Of a DNA stretch of 64,000 nucleotides, positions 8,563 to 18,367 are shown piece by piece. Made by a program: the position numbers and the translations under genes. The notes beneath the pieces were generated by a model that saw only the letters and a program-made list of their open reading frames with translations, was not told the origin of the DNA and searched no databases. This DNA is from Streptomyces sp. T12 (GTDB lineage Bacteria > Actinomycetota > Actinomycetes > Streptomycetales > Streptomycetaceae), in contig NZ_CP117866.1 of NCBI RefSeq assembly GCF_028736035.1, forward strand, positions 3,410,001 through 3,474,000, in the 5' to 3' direction. Each line of letters starts with the position of its first letter. Position 1 is the stretch's first letter.

Positions 8563-10077
8563 TCAGTCCGCCAGTGAGGCACCGAATTCGGCCCCGGTCG
8601 CGGGCAGGCCCATGGTGGCCGAGCCGAAGGAGAAGGAGCCGCCCGCGGTGATGCCTCCGGAGGTGGCCGAAAAGACCCATACCGAACCGTTGTTGGCGTT
8701 CTCGGCGGGGTCGCCCACCACCAGGCCGTCCCTGTTGTCGGCGTTGGCGTCGACCAGTGCGGTCTCCGCGCCGAAACGATCCAGCTTCTCGGCGGTGCCG
8801 GGCACGCCGCTGGTGTTCTGGCTGAACGACTTGTATCCGGTGGCGGTCAGGCCGTTCGCACTGCCGCGCAGCACGAGCACGGTGCCCGCGTCGGTGAGGC
8901 CGTCGAAGTCCTCGCCGGGCAGCCCGGTCGCCACGTCGAGGTAGCCGTCGCCGTTGGTGTCGCCGATGGACAGGCCCGAGCCCATGCCGTCCCCCTGCTC
9001 GGCCGCACCCGGCACACCGGCCGTGTCCTGGTTGATCCACACCGGCTTGCGGGTGGTCGAGACGCCGCCCGGGCCGCCGTAGACGACGGCCAACCCGCCG
9101 CCGCGGAAGGGGGGTTCGGCGCTGTCGTACATGTCGTTGGGGCGGCCGACGACGATATCGCCGTATCCGTCCTTGTTCAGGTCGCCGATCGCGGCGTCCT
9201 CGCCGCCGATGATGCGGCCCTGGGCGTCCCTGAGCCAGCCCTTGAGGGTGAGCCCGCCGCTGCCGCCGGTGAGGAGGGCGGCCGCACGGGAGTCGGGCGA
9301 CCCGTTGCTGCCGAGGCGCACGACCACGTCGGCGACCCCGTCGCCGTTGACGTCACCGGCCGTCAGCGAGTGGAAGTTCGTCGCCCGGTCGGGAAAGACG
9401 CGGAAGTAGTCCTTCTTCGCGGCTTGTCCGGCCCGGGTGAAGGGACCGTGCCACACCGTGCCGTCCCCGTTGTCCTGGTCGGGGGTGTCGCTGTTCCAGT
9501 CGTCGGCGCTCCCCGTCACCACGTCCGGGCGCTTGTCGCCGTCCACGTCCGCGACGGTGAATCCCCCCTGCCACTCGTGCTGCGGGGCCCAGGTCAGGGT
9601 CGTCGCCGTGGCCGAAAGCCCCTGCGGGCCGCCCCAGTTGACGAGGAGAGCGTATCCGTTGTCGACGTCCATCATGTACTGCCCGACGGTCGACAGCAGG
9701 TCCGCGTACCCGTCCCCGTCCAGGTCGGCGCTCTGCAGCCGGGTGCCGTACCCGCCGTTGTATTCGTCGGCCGCCCGGTTCAGCACCTGCCTGCGCGAGG
9801 TCGACAGCCCACCGGAGGCGCCGTACAGCACACTGACCGCACCCGCCCTCGTCTCGCCGTCCGGTGCGGTGCCCGGCGCGCCGATCGCCAGGTCGGGATA
9901 CCCGTCCCCGTTGAAGTCGTCGTGCAGCCGCTTGACGCTCGGCGTCGTGGCCGTGGCCCCGGTGGCGGCGTTGACGGCGGGCACCGCCAGCACCCCGGCG
10001 ACGACCGCGACGCCGGTGGCGAGGGCGAGGCGTCTGCGGCGGGTGAGCGGAGTACGGCGGTGGGAAAGCGAAGCCAT
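8563..10077 (-). CDS. Secreted FG-GAP/VCBS-repeat protein (paralogue 2 of 3)
   Basis: 504 residues from ATG at 10077, preceded by AGGA 6 nt upstream; the frame stays open further upstream but that part has no signal-peptide character. The N-terminus has an Arg-rich n-region (RRTPLTRRRRLALAT) and a hydrophobic core ending in AVNAATG. The mature protein is a string of FG-GAP blades with DFNGDGYPDLAIGAPG-type loops. It has the same architecture as its neighbours and ends similarly (FGSATMGLPATGAEFGASL). The 93-bp gap to the next gene and the 50-bp gap to the previous one suggest co-transcription of the three. Confidence 0.85.
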   Translation of the reverse strand: MASLSHRRTPLTRRRRLALATGVAVVAGVLAVPAVNAATGATATTPSVKRLHDDFNGDGYPDLAIGAPGTAPDGETRAGAVSVLYGASGGLSTSRRQVLNRAADEYNGGYGTRLQSADLDGDGYADLLSTVGQYMMDVDNGYALLVNWGGPQGLSATATTLTWAPQHEWQGGFTVADVDGDKRPDVVTGSADDWNSDTPDQDNGDGTVWHGPFTRAGQAAKKDYFRVFPDRATNFHSLTAGDVNGDGVADVVVRLGSNGSPDSRAAALLTGGSGGLTLKGWLRDAQGRIIGGEDAAIGDLNKDGYGDIVVGRPNDMYDSAEPPFRGGGLAVVYGGPGGVSTTRKPVWINQDTAGVPGAAEQGDGMGSGLSIGDTNGDGYLDVATGLPGEDFDGLTDAGTVLVLRGSANGLTATGYKSFSQNTSGVPGTAEKLDRFGAETALVDANADNRDGLVVGDPAENANNGSVWVFSATSGGITAGGSFSFGSATMGLPATGAEFGASLAD

Positions 10078-10127
10078 GTGATTCCTGACGCAGGGAAGGA
10101 GTGTGGGCCGGCGAGAAGGGAAGCTGA

Positions 10128-11558
10128 TCAGCGCGGGAACCGGTGGCCGAGCCACGCCCCGCTCGCGACCGTCCCGAGGGTGCGGGCGCCGAACGCGAAG
10201 GAGTTCTCGGCCGTGACGCCGCTGGAGCCGGACCGGAACACCCACACGCCACCGGCGTACGAGTCCTCCGCAAACGCGGCCACCACGGGCTCGGCCCGCC
10301 CGTCGCCGTTGCCGTCGACGAGATGCACGCGCTCGCCGAAGCGGTCACCCGTCTCGGCGGTGCCGGGAACGCCGGCACTGTCCTGACTGAGGAGTCTGCC
10401 GCCGGCCCCGGTGGGTCCGTCCGGTCCGCCGGGTACGACGACGAAGGCGCCGGCCTGCTTCAGCGTGCCCAGGTCCTCGTACGGGTCACCGGCCAGGACG
10501 TCGCCGTAGCCGTCGCCGTTGACGTCGCCGACCGCGATGTCGTGGCCGAGCATGTCCTCGGGCTCGTCGACTCCGGGCATGCCGGGGGTGTCCTGGGTGA
10601 TGCTCCGGGGGGCGACGGAGTCGGCCGGGCCGTTCGCCGTGCCGTAGAGGAACCTGAGCCGTCCACCGCCCATGACGATGTCCTCGCGGTGGTCGCCGTT
10701 GACGTCGCCGATCGCCAGGGAGTAACCGGGTCTGATCCTCTCGCCCTGCGCGTCCCTGAGTACGACCAGCGGCCGCAGGCCGTCGCGGCTGCCGCGCAGG
10801 AAGTTCAGGTGCTCGCCGCGGTCGCCCTCGTCGTCCGCGTCGAACGAGCGGGCGACGGTGACGATGTCGGTGACGCCGTCGCCGTCCACATCACCGGCCA
10901 CCACGTCGACCAGGTCGAGGTCGCCGTCGACGAGCTCCGCCCCGGTCACGTCGGCGGGCACACCGTCACGCCCGAAGGGTCCGTACTCCACGCGGCCGTT
11001 GTCGAGCAGGTCCTGATGCCCGTCGCCGTCGAAGTCGCCGGTGACGGTCCCGCCCCCGCTCTGGTACCTGCCGTCGCCGACGGCGGGCCGCACCTTCCCC
11101 GAGGTGAGGCCGCCGGGGCCGCCCCACAGCACCGTCCGGCTGCCCTGCCGGGCGATGCCGCCCTGCTCCCACTGCTCGCCGTCGGCCGACACCTGCAGGT
11201 CGCTGTATCCGTCGCCGTCCAGGTCGGCGACGACGAGGTCCGAGCCGAAGCGGTCACCGGCCTCGACGGTGCCCGGAATGCCGGCGGAGGCCTGCGTGTA
11301 CACCTTCTTGGCCGTGCCGCGGAGCCCGTTCGCGGACCCGTACAGCACGGCGACGTAGCCGGCCTTGGCCTTGCCGTTCACCGTGGCGTTGGGAGCGGCG
11401 ACGGCCAGATCGCCGTACCCGTCGCCGTTGAAGTCCTGCCGCACGGTGCCGGTCGCCGCCTGGGCGTACCCGGACGGCAGCACACCGACACTCGCAGCCA
11501 CCAGGGCGACAGCTATGGCAACCGTACGCCGTGTCCTGCGTGAAACAGCCTCGACCAC
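10128..11558 (-). CDS. Secreted FG-GAP/VCBS-repeat protein (paralogue 3 of 3)
   Basis: 476 residues from GTG at 11558 with GGAG 5 nt upstream. The signal peptide (SRRTRRTVAIAVALVAAS, ending GYAQAA) leads into FG-GAP blades with DFNGDGYGDLAVAAPNA-type calcium loops. It is the first gene, in transcription order, of the three-gene array. It shares with paralogue 1 the opening phrase DLAVAAP-AT-V-GK-KAGYVAV-YGSA, which points to tandem duplication. No enzymatic motif is seen and the function is unknown. Confidence 0.85.
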   Translation of the reverse strand: MVEAVSRRTRRTVAIAVALVAASVGVLPSGYAQAATGTVRQDFNGDGYGDLAVAAPNATVNGKAKAGYVAVLYGSANGLRGTAKKVYTQASAGIPGTVEAGDRFGSDLVVADLDGDGYSDLQVSADGEQWEQGGIARQGSRTVLWGGPGGLTSGKVRPAVGDGRYQSGGGTVTGDFDGDGHQDLLDNGRVEYGPFGRDGVPADVTGAELVDGDLDLVDVVAGDVDGDGVTDIVTVARSFDADDEGDRGEHLNFLRGSRDGLRPLVVLRDAQGERIRPGYSLAIGDVNGDHREDIVMGGGRLRFLYGTANGPADSVAPRSITQDTPGMPGVDEPEDMLGHDIAVGDVNGDGYGDVLAGDPYEDLGTLKQAGAFVVVPGGPDGPTGAGGRLLSQDSAGVPGTAETGDRFGERVHLVDGNGDGRAEPVVAAFAEDSYAGGVWVFRSGSSGVTAENSFAFGARTLGTVASGAWLGHRFPR

Positions 11559-11721
11559 GTCGACTCCGGGAATCCGATGGGCAGTTGACGGTGGCGGGGT
11601 CCCGAAAAATCAAGATCCTCATCCACGCCGCCCAGTACGACTCACAGAGGGACGAAGGGGTTGCCCTGAGATACGCCGGGAATTTTCCCGTCGTTCAGAC
11701 AGGACGTTCAGGAGACGCGAA

Positions 11722-11747
11722 GGGCCGGGGGCAACAGCCCCCGGCCC
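11722..11747 (-). terminator. Terminator after obg
   Basis: Perfect 11-bp G+C arms (GGGCCGGGGGC / GCCCCCGGCCC) with an AACA loop, 51 bp past the obg stop. Confidence 0.85.
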
Positions 11748-11797
11748 ACAGTCACGGCAACGCCGCGCGCTGCTCAGACTCAGAACGCCGCTCAGAC

Positions 11798-13243
11798 TCA
11801 GAACGGCTCGAAGTCGTCGAACTCCTGCGCCGCTTCATCATGCTCGGCCTGCTTGTCACGCCGACGCTGCGCGGCAGGGCGCGGCGCCTCGAAGCGGTGG
11901 TCCTCGCCCCGGCGACCCAGCATCTCCGCACCGGCCACCACCGTCGGCTCCCAGTCGAAGACGACGGCGTTGTCCTCGGGCCCGATGGCGACGCCGTCAC
12001 CGGAGCGGGCCCCCGCCTTCATCAACTCCTCTTCCACACCAAGGCGGTTGAGCCGGTCGGCGAGGTAGCCGACGGCCTCGTCGTTGTTGAAGTCGGTCTG
12101 CCGCACCCAGCGCTCGGGCTTCTCACCGCGCACCCGGAACAGCGGCTCGCCCGCGATCTCCTCGCGCGTCACGGCGAAGCCCGCGTCGTCGACGGCCTTC
12201 GGCCGGATCACGATCCGCGTGGCCTCTTCCTTCGGCTTCGCGGCCCGTGCCTTGCCGACCAGGTCCGCCAGCGCGAACGACAGCTCCTTCAGCCCGATGT
12301 GCGCGACCGCGGACGCTTCGAAGACCCGGTAGCCACGGGCCTCCAGGTCCGGCCGCACCATCTCGGCGAGGTCCTTGCCGTCCGGTACGTCGATCTTGTT
12401 CAGGACGACGATCCGCGGCCGGTTGTCCAGCCCGCCGTACTCCCGCAGCTCCGCCTCGATGATGTCCAGGTCGGAGACGGGGTCGCGGTCGGACTCCAGC
12501 GTCGCGGTGTCCAGTACGTGCACGAGCACGCTGCACCGCTCGACGTGCCGCAGGAACTCCAGGCCGAGGCCCTTGCCCTGGCTGGCGCCCGGGATGAGCC
12601 CCGGGACGTCGGCGATGGTGTACACGGTCGAACCGGCGGTCACCACGCCGAGGTTCGGCACAAGGGTCGTGAAGGGGTAGTCCGCGATCTTCGGCTTGGC
12701 GGCGCTCAGCACGGAGATCAGCGAGGACTTGCCGGCGCTCGGGTACCCGACCAGCGCCACATCGGCGACCGTCTTCAGCTCCAGGACGATGTCCTGGAGG
12801 TCCCCCGGCTCACCGAGCAGCGCGAACCCCGGCGCCTTGCGCCGCGCCGACGCCAGCGCCGCGTTGCCGAGCCCGCCCCGGCCGCCCTGCGCGGCGACGT
12901 ACGACGTGCCGTGCCCGACCAGGTCGGCGAGGACGTTGCCGGCCTTGTCCAGCACGACCGTGCCGTCCGGCACCGGCAGGATCAGGTCCTGGCCGTCCTT
13001 GCCGGACCGGTTGCCGCCCTCGCCGGGCTTGCCGTTGGTGGCCTTGCGGTGCGGGGAGTGGTGGTATTCGAGCAGCGTGGTGATCGACTGGTCGACGGTG
13101 AGGATCACGTCCCCTCCGCGCCCGCCGTTCCCGCCGTCGGGCCCGCCGAGCGGCTTGAACTTCTCACGGTGAACGGAGGCACAGCCGTGGCCTCCGTTAC
13201 CCGCGGCGACATGCAGCTCGACGCGGTCCACGAAGGTGGTCAT
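11798..13243 (-). CDS. obgE: GTPase Obg/CgtA
   Basis: 481 residues. The Gly-rich Obg fold occupies residues 2-158 ([31 protein letters not shown]). The G domain follows, with [12 protein letters not shown] as G1, DVPGLIPGA as G3 and NKID as G4. The Obg C-terminal (OCT) domain ends in acidic FDDFEPF. Obg is an essential ribosome-associated GTPase linked in Streptomyces to growth and onset of differentiation. It is in the conserved order rplU-rpmA-obg, separated from rpmA by a hairpin. The stop codon falls in an 18-bp tandem duplication (11,772-11,805). Confidence 0.97.
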   Translation of the reverse strand: MTTFVDRVELHVAAGNGGHGCASVHREKFKPLGGPDGGNGGRGGDVILTVDQSITTLLEYHHSPHRKATNGKPGEGGNRSGKDGQDLILPVPDGTVVLDKAGNVLADLVGHGTSYVAAQGGRGGLGNAALASARRKAPGFALLGEPGDLQDIVLELKTVADVALVGYPSAGKSSLISVLSAAKPKIADYPFTTLVPNLGVVTAGSTVYTIADVPGLIPGASQGKGLGLEFLRHVERCSVLVHVLDTATLESDRDPVSDLDIIEAELREYGGLDNRPRIVVLNKIDVPDGKDLAEMVRPDLEARGYRVFEASAVAHIGLKELSFALADLVGKARAAKPKEEATRIVIRPKAVDDAGFAVTREEIAGEPLFRVRGEKPERWVRQTDFNNDEAVGYLADRLNRLGVEEELMKAGARSGDGVAIGPEDNAVVFDWEPTVVAGAEMLGRRGEDHRFEAPRPAAQRRRDKQAEHDEAAQEFDDFEPF

Positions 13244-13304
13244 GGTGGGGTGCCTCCAGCACTTGAAAGGTTCGTACAGCTTTGTCTTCTACGTAACACG
13301 CGAA

Positions 13305-13344
13305 AGGCGGACCCGCCTTCCCACTCGGGAAGTGAGGTCCGCCT
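13305..13344 (-). terminator. Hairpin between rpmA and obg
   Basis: Outer arms AGGCGGACC / GGTCCGCCT and an inner CTTCCC / GGGAAG stem, 37 bp after the rpmA stop on the minus strand. It can end the ribosomal-protein transcript, with partial read-through to obg possible. Confidence 0.7.
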
Positions 13345-13380
13345 CGCGAAAAGTTCGGTCGAAGCCTTGAGTCAGGGGAC

Positions 13381-13635
13381 TCAGGCGACCGGAACGATGT
13401 TCACGACCTTGCGGCCACGGCTGGTGCCGAACTCCACCGCACCGGCCTGCAGCGCGAACAGCGTGTCGTCGCCGCCACGGCCGACGCCCGCACCGGGGTG
13501 GAAGTGGGTGCCGCGCTGGCGGACCAGGATCTCACCCGCGTTGACGACCTGACCGCCGAAGCGCTTCACGCCGAGCCGCTGGGCGTTCGAGTCGCGACCG
13601 TTCCGGGTGGACGATGCGCCCTTCTTGTGTGCCAT
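13381..13635 (-). CDS. rpmA: 50S ribosomal protein L27
   Basis: 84 residues beginning [20 protein letters not shown], the classic bacterial L27 N-terminus that reaches towards the peptidyl-transferase centre. [17 protein letters not shown] and the following RQRGT are invariant family features. The ATG start lies 14 bp after the rplU stop, as in the usual rplU-rpmA operon. The length is normal for the family. Confidence 0.98.
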   Translation of the reverse strand: MAHKKGASSTRNGRDSNAQRLGVKRFGGQVVNAGEILVRQRGTHFHPGAGVGRGGDDTLFALQAGAVEFGTSRGRKVVNIVPVA

Positions 13636-13649
13636 TTCTCCTCAGTCCC

Positions 13650-13970
13650 TTACTTCGCAGCCGCGGGGATCTCAGTGACCTTGATCGCCGTGTACTGCTG
13701 GCGGTGGCCCTGACGACGGCGGTAGCCGGTCTTGTTCTTGTAGCGAAGGATGTCGATCTTGACGCCCTTGTGGTGGTCCACGACCTCGGCCTGGACCTTG
13801 ATGCCGGCCAGCACCCACGGGTCGCTGGTCACAGCGTCGCCGTCGACAACGAGCAGGGTCGAGAGCTCGACCGTGTCGCCAACCTTGGCAGTGGAAATCT
13901 TGTCAACCTCAACGATGTCGCCGACAGCAACCTTGTGCTGGCGACCACCGCTGCGCACGATGGCGTACAC
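13650..13970 (-). CDS. rplU: 50S ribosomal protein L21
   Basis: 106 residues from GTG at 13970 ([18 protein letters not shown]). The frame is open for another 49 codons upstream, but that part is unlike L21 and covers the leader. The C-terminal [15 protein letters not shown] is the typical L21 RNA-binding signature. The product sits on 23S rRNA in the large subunit. It is the first gene of the L21-L27(-Obg) unit, and the leader at 13,971-14,163 should hold the promoter. Confidence 0.97.
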   Translation of the reverse strand: MYAIVRSGGRQHKVAVGDIVEVDKISTAKVGDTVELSTLLVVDGDAVTSDPWVLAGIKVQAEVVDHHKGVKIDILRYKNKTGYRRRQGHRQQYTAIKVTEIPAAAK

Positions 13971-14163
13971 GCGGATCTCACTCTCTCGCTCGGAAACGGC
14001 ACCCCCGAAGTCCAGCCACCACGCACGCGGGCGGCCTCTCCAGAACACCCTGTGCTCCGGAGGAAGAGGTTTACGGGGATGTGGCGTGCCTATATCCACG
14101 GACACGCCGACGGTCAAGGTTACGGGGCCGTGGCCGAGGGGGTCAAACCGGGCCGGGCCCCAA

Positions 14164-14200
14164 CGCCGTGCGGCCGGTCACAGGGACCGGCCGCACGGCG
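14164..14200 (-). terminator. Terminator after the RNase E gene
   Basis: Perfect 16-bp arms (CGCCGTGCGGCCGGTC / GACCGGCCGCACGGCG) with a 5-base loop, 37 bp past the RNase E/G stop codon. It separates rne from rplU-rpmA. Confidence 0.9.
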
Positions 14201-14236
14201 TATCACTCGTTGATGAGCGTCACTCTTCGCTGACCA

Positions 14237-17200
14237 TCACTCGTCTGTGGCGGCCGAGACCGTGGTCTTCTTCGCCGTCGACTTGGCCGCGGCCGTCTTG
14301 GTGGTCTTCGCCGCCTTCTTGGCCGTCGCCTTCTTCGCGACCGTCTTCTTGGCCGCGGTCTTCTTGGTGGCGGCCTTCTTCGCCGTGGCCTTCTTGGCCG
14401 TCTTACGGGCCGTCTTCTTGGCCGGAGCCGTCTCCTCGACGCCCTCCTCGGCGGCCGGGGCCTGAGCAGCGGCGCCGGGCTCGGCCTCCGCGGCCGGGAC
14501 GACCACGACGGCCGTCTCCTCGGACGCGGTCGGCGCGGTGGCCTTGCGCACGGCACGGCGCCGCGGACGAGCCGGAGCGGCGCTCTCGGCGACCGCCTCG
14601 GCCGCAGCCTCCTCGGCCTGCTCCGCCGGAGCCGTGGCCGGGGCCTCGGCCTCCGGCTCGGGCGCGGCCTCGCTGACCGTGACCACGGCGGCCTCGGCCC
14701 CCGCGGGCGATCCGGCGGGCGCGGACACCTTGCGGGTCGCACGACGCCGCGTACGTCCCTTGGGCGCGGCCTCCTCGGCGACCGGTGCGGTGGCCGCGAC
14801 CTCGGTGGCCGGAGCCTCAGCGGCCGGGGCCTCGACGACCGCGTCCTCCACGGCCACGGGCTCGGCCTTCGCCTCGGCGGCCGACTCCGGCTGCACCGGA
14901 CGCGCCACCTCCTCGGCGACGGTCACGTCCTGAGCCGTGGGAACCGCCTCGGGCTTCCTGGGCGCACCCGCCGGAGCAGACACCCGTCGGCCACCGCGGC
15001 GCCGCGAACGACCACCGCGACCGGCCGCGGCCTCGGCCTCGGCGACGCTGCTGTACAGCTCCTCGTCCGGCGCGAAGGCCGGCTCGGGCAGCGCGGCGGG
15101 CTCGGCGATCTCGGCAGCGACCTCGGTCTCGGTCTCCGCCTCCTCCTCGGCCGTCTCGACCGGCTCGACGGCGACGGAGGCCTCGTGCACCTGCTCGGGA
15201 CCGGCACCGGCACGCGCGCGCTTCTTGCGCTTGCCGCCGCCACCGACAGCCGTCGGCTGCTCCATGTGCACGATGACACCGCGCCCGTTGCAGTGGACGC
15301 AGGTCTCGGAGAAGGACTCCAGCAGGCCCTGGCCGACCCGCTTGCGGGTCATCTGGACCAGGCCCAGCGAGGTGACCTCGGCGACCTGGTGCTTGGTCCG
15401 GTCCCGGCCCAGGCACTCCAGCAGGCGCCGCAGCACCAGGTCCCGGTTGGACTCCAGCACCATGTCGATGAAGTCGATGACGATGATGCCGCCGAGGTCG
15501 CGCAGCCGCAGCTGGCGGACGATCTCCTCGGCCGCCTCCAGGTTGTTCCTGGTGACCGTCTCCTCGAGGTTGCCGCCCTGACCGGTGAACTTGCCGGTGT
15601 TGACGTCGACGACGACCATCGCCTCGGTCCGGTCGATCACCAGCGAACCGCCGCTGGGCAGCCAGACCTTGCGGTCCAGCGCCTTGGCGAGCTGCTCGTC
15701 GATCCGGTAGGTGGCGAAGACGTCGACCTCGGAGGTCCACTTCGAGAGCCGCTCGGCGAGGTCCGGCGCCACGTGCGAGACGTAGCCGTGAACGGTCTCC
15801 CAGGCCTCGTCACCGCTGACGACGACCTTGGAGAAGTCCTCGTTGAAGATGTCGCGCACGACCCGGACGGTCATGTCCGGCTCGCCGTACAGCAGCGTCG
15901 GAGCGTTGCCGTTCTTCGACTTCTTCTGGATCTCCTCCCACTGCGCCTGCAACCGCTCGACATCCCGGCGCAGCTCGTCCTCGCTCGCGCCCTCGGCGGC
16001 GGTGCGCACGATGACGCCCGCGTCCTCGGGGACGATCTTCTTGAGGATGGTCTTCAGCCGGGCGCGCTCGGTGTCGGGCAGCTTGCGGCTGATGCCGGTC
16101 ATGGAGCCCTCGGGGACGTACACGAGGTAGCGGCCCGGGAGGGAGACCTGGCTGGTCAGACGCGCGCCCTTGTGCCCGATCGGGTCCTTGGTGACCTGGA
16201 CGAGGACGGACTGGCCGGACTTCAGGGCGGACTCGATGCGCCGCGGGCCGTTGGCCATGCCCAGCGCCTCGAAGTTGACCTCACCGGCGTAGAGCACGGC
16301 GTTGCGGCCCTTGCCGATGTCGATGAAGGCGGCCTCCATCGACGGCAGCACGTTCTGGACCTTGCCCAGGTAGACGTTGCCGACGTACGAGGTCGACTGC
16401 TCCTTGTTGACGTAGTGCTCGACGAGCACGTTGTCCTCGAGGACGCCGATCTGCGTGCGGTCGCCGTGCTGACGGACGACCATCACGCGCTCGACGGCCT
16501 CGCGGCGGGCGAGGAACTCGGCCTCGGTGATGATCGGAACGCGACGACGGCCCTGCTCACGGCCTTCCCGGCGGCGCTGCTTCTTGGCCTCCAGGCGCGT
16601 GGAGCCCTTGATGGACTGCACCTCGTCGGACGGCTCGGCACCCCTTTCCCGCGCGGGGCGGGGCTCGCGGACCTTGACGACGGTGCGCTCGGGGTCGCCC
16701 TCGCCGGGCTCGCTCTCGACACCGGTGTCACCGGCGCGACGACGACGGCGACGCCGGCGCCGGCTGGAGCTGGAACCGCCACCCTCTTCGGCGCCCGCCT
16801 CCTCGGCGTCCTCTTCCTCCTGCTCGGCGGTGTCCTCGGCGTCCTGCGCGGCCTGCGCTGCGGCGAACTCCTCGCCGTCACCGCCCTCGGCCTCCGCGGC
16901 CTCACCGCGACGACGACGCCGGCCACCACGCCGACGACGCCGACGCGACCCGGTCTCCTCGGTCTCCTCAGACTCATCGGCCTCTTCGGCCTCTTCACCC
17001 TCGACGACGTCCGCGGCAGCCTCTTCGGCCTCCTCGGTCTCGTCCTCGGCGGCGGCCTCGACGCCCCGGGCCTCGGCGTCCTCACCGAACGCGCCACCCC
17101 GGCGCCGGCGACGACGCCGCGACGCGCCCGCCTGCTCCTCCGGGGTCTCCTCGACGTCCTCGGTCTCCGCCTCGGCGGCGGCCTCGGCGGCGGCCCGCTG

Positions 17201-18367
17201 GGGCGTCTGGAACTGCGGCTCGGTGAACACGGGCGCCTGGAACACGGCCACGGCGGGCCGCGCCGGGCGCGGGGCCTCGGGCGCCTCGGAGGCGGGGGCG
17301 TCAGCGGGCGCGGCGAACCCGGCGGCGGCCCGCCGGACGACACGACGACGGCGGCGGGGGGCCGCTTCCTCGTCGGTCTCGGCCGCGGGCGCCTCGGCGG
17401 GCGCTCCGACACCGGTGACCGCGGCGGTCTCCGCCTCGATACCGGGGGTCACGGGGGTCTCCGACGTCACCGACGTCTCGGCGGGAGCCTCGGCAACTGC
17501 GGCCTCGGGGGCCTCGTCGGCCGCGGACACACGCCGCGTGGCACGACGCCGACGACGCGGGGCGGCAGCCTCGGCGGCCTCGCCGGAGTCGGCAGCCGCA
17601 ACCGGCGCGGCAGCCTCGGCAGGCTCCTCCGCCTCGGCGGCGATCTCGGCACTCACCGCCGCCTCGGCATCGGCAGGCGCGGAAACCCGACGCGTGGCAC
17701 GCCGACGCGTACGACGCGGCGCCGTCTCCTCGCTCACCTCGGCGCTCTCAGCCGCAGGCGCTTCAGCAGCGGCCGGCACCTCGACGGCGGCAGCGCTCTC
17801 GGCCCCGGAGACCACGGTCTCGGCAGCCTTCTCGCCGGCCTCCGCCTTCGCCGGAGCACCGGCAGGAGCCGACGCGCGACGCACCGCGCGCCGACGCGTA
17901 CGACCGGCAGGCGCGGCCTCCTCGGTCACCTCGGCGCTCTCAGCCGCAGGCACTTCGGCAGCGGCCGGGCTCTCCTCGGCGACGGACGCGGCGGCAGCCA
18001 CCGGCACCACGGTCTCGGCTGTCTCGGCCACCTCGGCAGCCGCGGGGGCCCCGGCGGGCGCCGACGCACGACGCACCGCGCGCCGACGCGTACGACCGGC
18101 GGGCGCAGCCTCGACCGTCTCTGCGGTCTCCGTGGTCTCTTCGGACTCTGCGGTCTCTTGGGCTTCTGCAGCCTCAGGAGTCACTTCGGCCTCGGCGGCC
18201 TCGGCGACCGGTATGGCCGGCTCGACCACCTCTGTGGGCTGTGCCTCGGCGGCGGCCGTCGGAGGCCCAGCCGGGCGCGACGCGGCGCGGCGCCGACGGC
18301 GCGGCGGCAGAGTGTCGCTGGGCGTGTTCAGTTCGGAACCCTCGGTGGGTTCGGTCGGTTCGAGCAT
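14237..18367 (-). CDS. rne: Ribonuclease E/G family protein with long disordered arms
   Basis: 1376 residues from ATG at 18367 (GGGAG upstream). The conserved core lies at about residues 605-1045: an S1 RNA-binding domain (GNVYLGKVQNVLPSMEAAFI), the 5'-sensor/RNase H-like part, catalytic aspartates in MVVVDVNTGKFTG and IIVIDFIDM, and the Zn-link CVHC. The ~600-residue N-terminal arm is Ala/Glu/Pro-rich with repeated Arg patches (RTRRRAVRRASAPAGAPA-type units). The C-terminal arm repeats these units and ends in a Lys/Ala histone-H1-like tail. As the endoribonuclease scaffold of mRNA decay, the arms probably bind RNA, PNPase or other partners. Streptomyces enzymes are known for catalytic cores flanked by such arms. 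The core is certain; the role of the arms is inferred. Confidence 0.96.
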   Translation of the reverse strand: MLEPTEPTEGSELNTPSDTLPPRRRRRAASRPAGPPTAAAEAQPTEVVEPAIPVAEAAEAEVTPEAAEAQETAESEETTETAETVEAAPAGRTRRRAVRRASAPAGAPAAAEVAETAETVVPVAAAASVAEESPAAAEVPAAESAEVTEEAAPAGRTRRRAVRRASAPAGAPAKAEAGEKAAETVVSGAESAAAVEVPAAAEAPAAESAEVSEETAPRRTRRRATRRVSAPADAEAAVSAEIAAEAEEPAEAAAPVAAADSGEAAEAAAPRRRRRATRRVSAADEAPEAAVAEAPAETSVTSETPVTPGIEAETAAVTGVGAPAEAPAAETDEEAAPRRRRRVVRRAAAGFAAPADAPASEAPEAPRPARPAVAVFQAPVFTEPQFQTPQRAAAEAAAEAETEDVEETPEEQAGASRRRRRRRGGAFGEDAEARGVEAAAEDETEEAEEAAADVVEGEEAEEADESEETEETGSRRRRRRGGRRRRRGEAAEAEGGDGEEFAAAQAAQDAEDTAEQEEEDAEEAGAEEGGGSSSSRRRRRRRRRAGDTGVESEPGEGDPERTVVKVREPRPARERGAEPSDEVQSIKGSTRLEAKKQRRREGREQGRRRVPIITEAEFLARREAVERVMVVRQHGDRTQIGVLEDNVLVEHYVNKEQSTSYVGNVYLGKVQNVLPSMEAAFIDIGKGRNAVLYAGEVNFEALGMANGPRRIESALKSGQSVLVQVTKDPIGHKGARLTSQVSLPGRYLVYVPEGSMTGISRKLPDTERARLKTILKKIVPEDAGVIVRTAAEGASEDELRRDVERLQAQWEEIQKKSKNGNAPTLLYGEPDMTVRVVRDIFNEDFSKVVVSGDEAWETVHGYVSHVAPDLAERLSKWTSEVDVFATYRIDEQLAKALDRKVWLPSGGSLVIDRTEAMVVVDVNTGKFTGQGGNLEETVTRNNLEAAEEIVRQLRLRDLGGIIVIDFIDMVLESNRDLVLRRLLECLGRDRTKHQVAEVTSLGLVQMTRKRVGQGLLESFSETCVHCNGRGVIVHMEQPTAVGGGGKRKKRARAGAGPEQVHEASVAVEPVETAEEEAETETEVAAEIAEPAALPEPAFAPDEELYSSVAEAEAAAGRGGRSRRRGGRRVSAPAGAPRKPEAVPTAQDVTVAEEVARPVQPESAAEAKAEPVAVEDAVVEAPAAEAPATEVAATAPVAEEAAPKGRTRRRATRKVSAPAGSPAGAEAAVVTVSEAAPEPEAEAPATAPAEQAEEAAAEAVAESAAPARPRRRAVRKATAPTASEETAVVVVPAAEAEPGAAAQAPAAEEGVEETAPAKKTARKTAKKATAKKAATKKTAAKKTVAKKATAKKAAKTTKTAAAKSTAKKTTVSAATDE

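Noticed and set aside
14266..14440. Tandem repeat of AAG/GCC codons at the end of the RNase E gene as a DNA repeat element
   Set aside because: It is explained by the Lys/Ala-rich protein tail. Codons vary and there is no fixed repeat unit at the DNA level.
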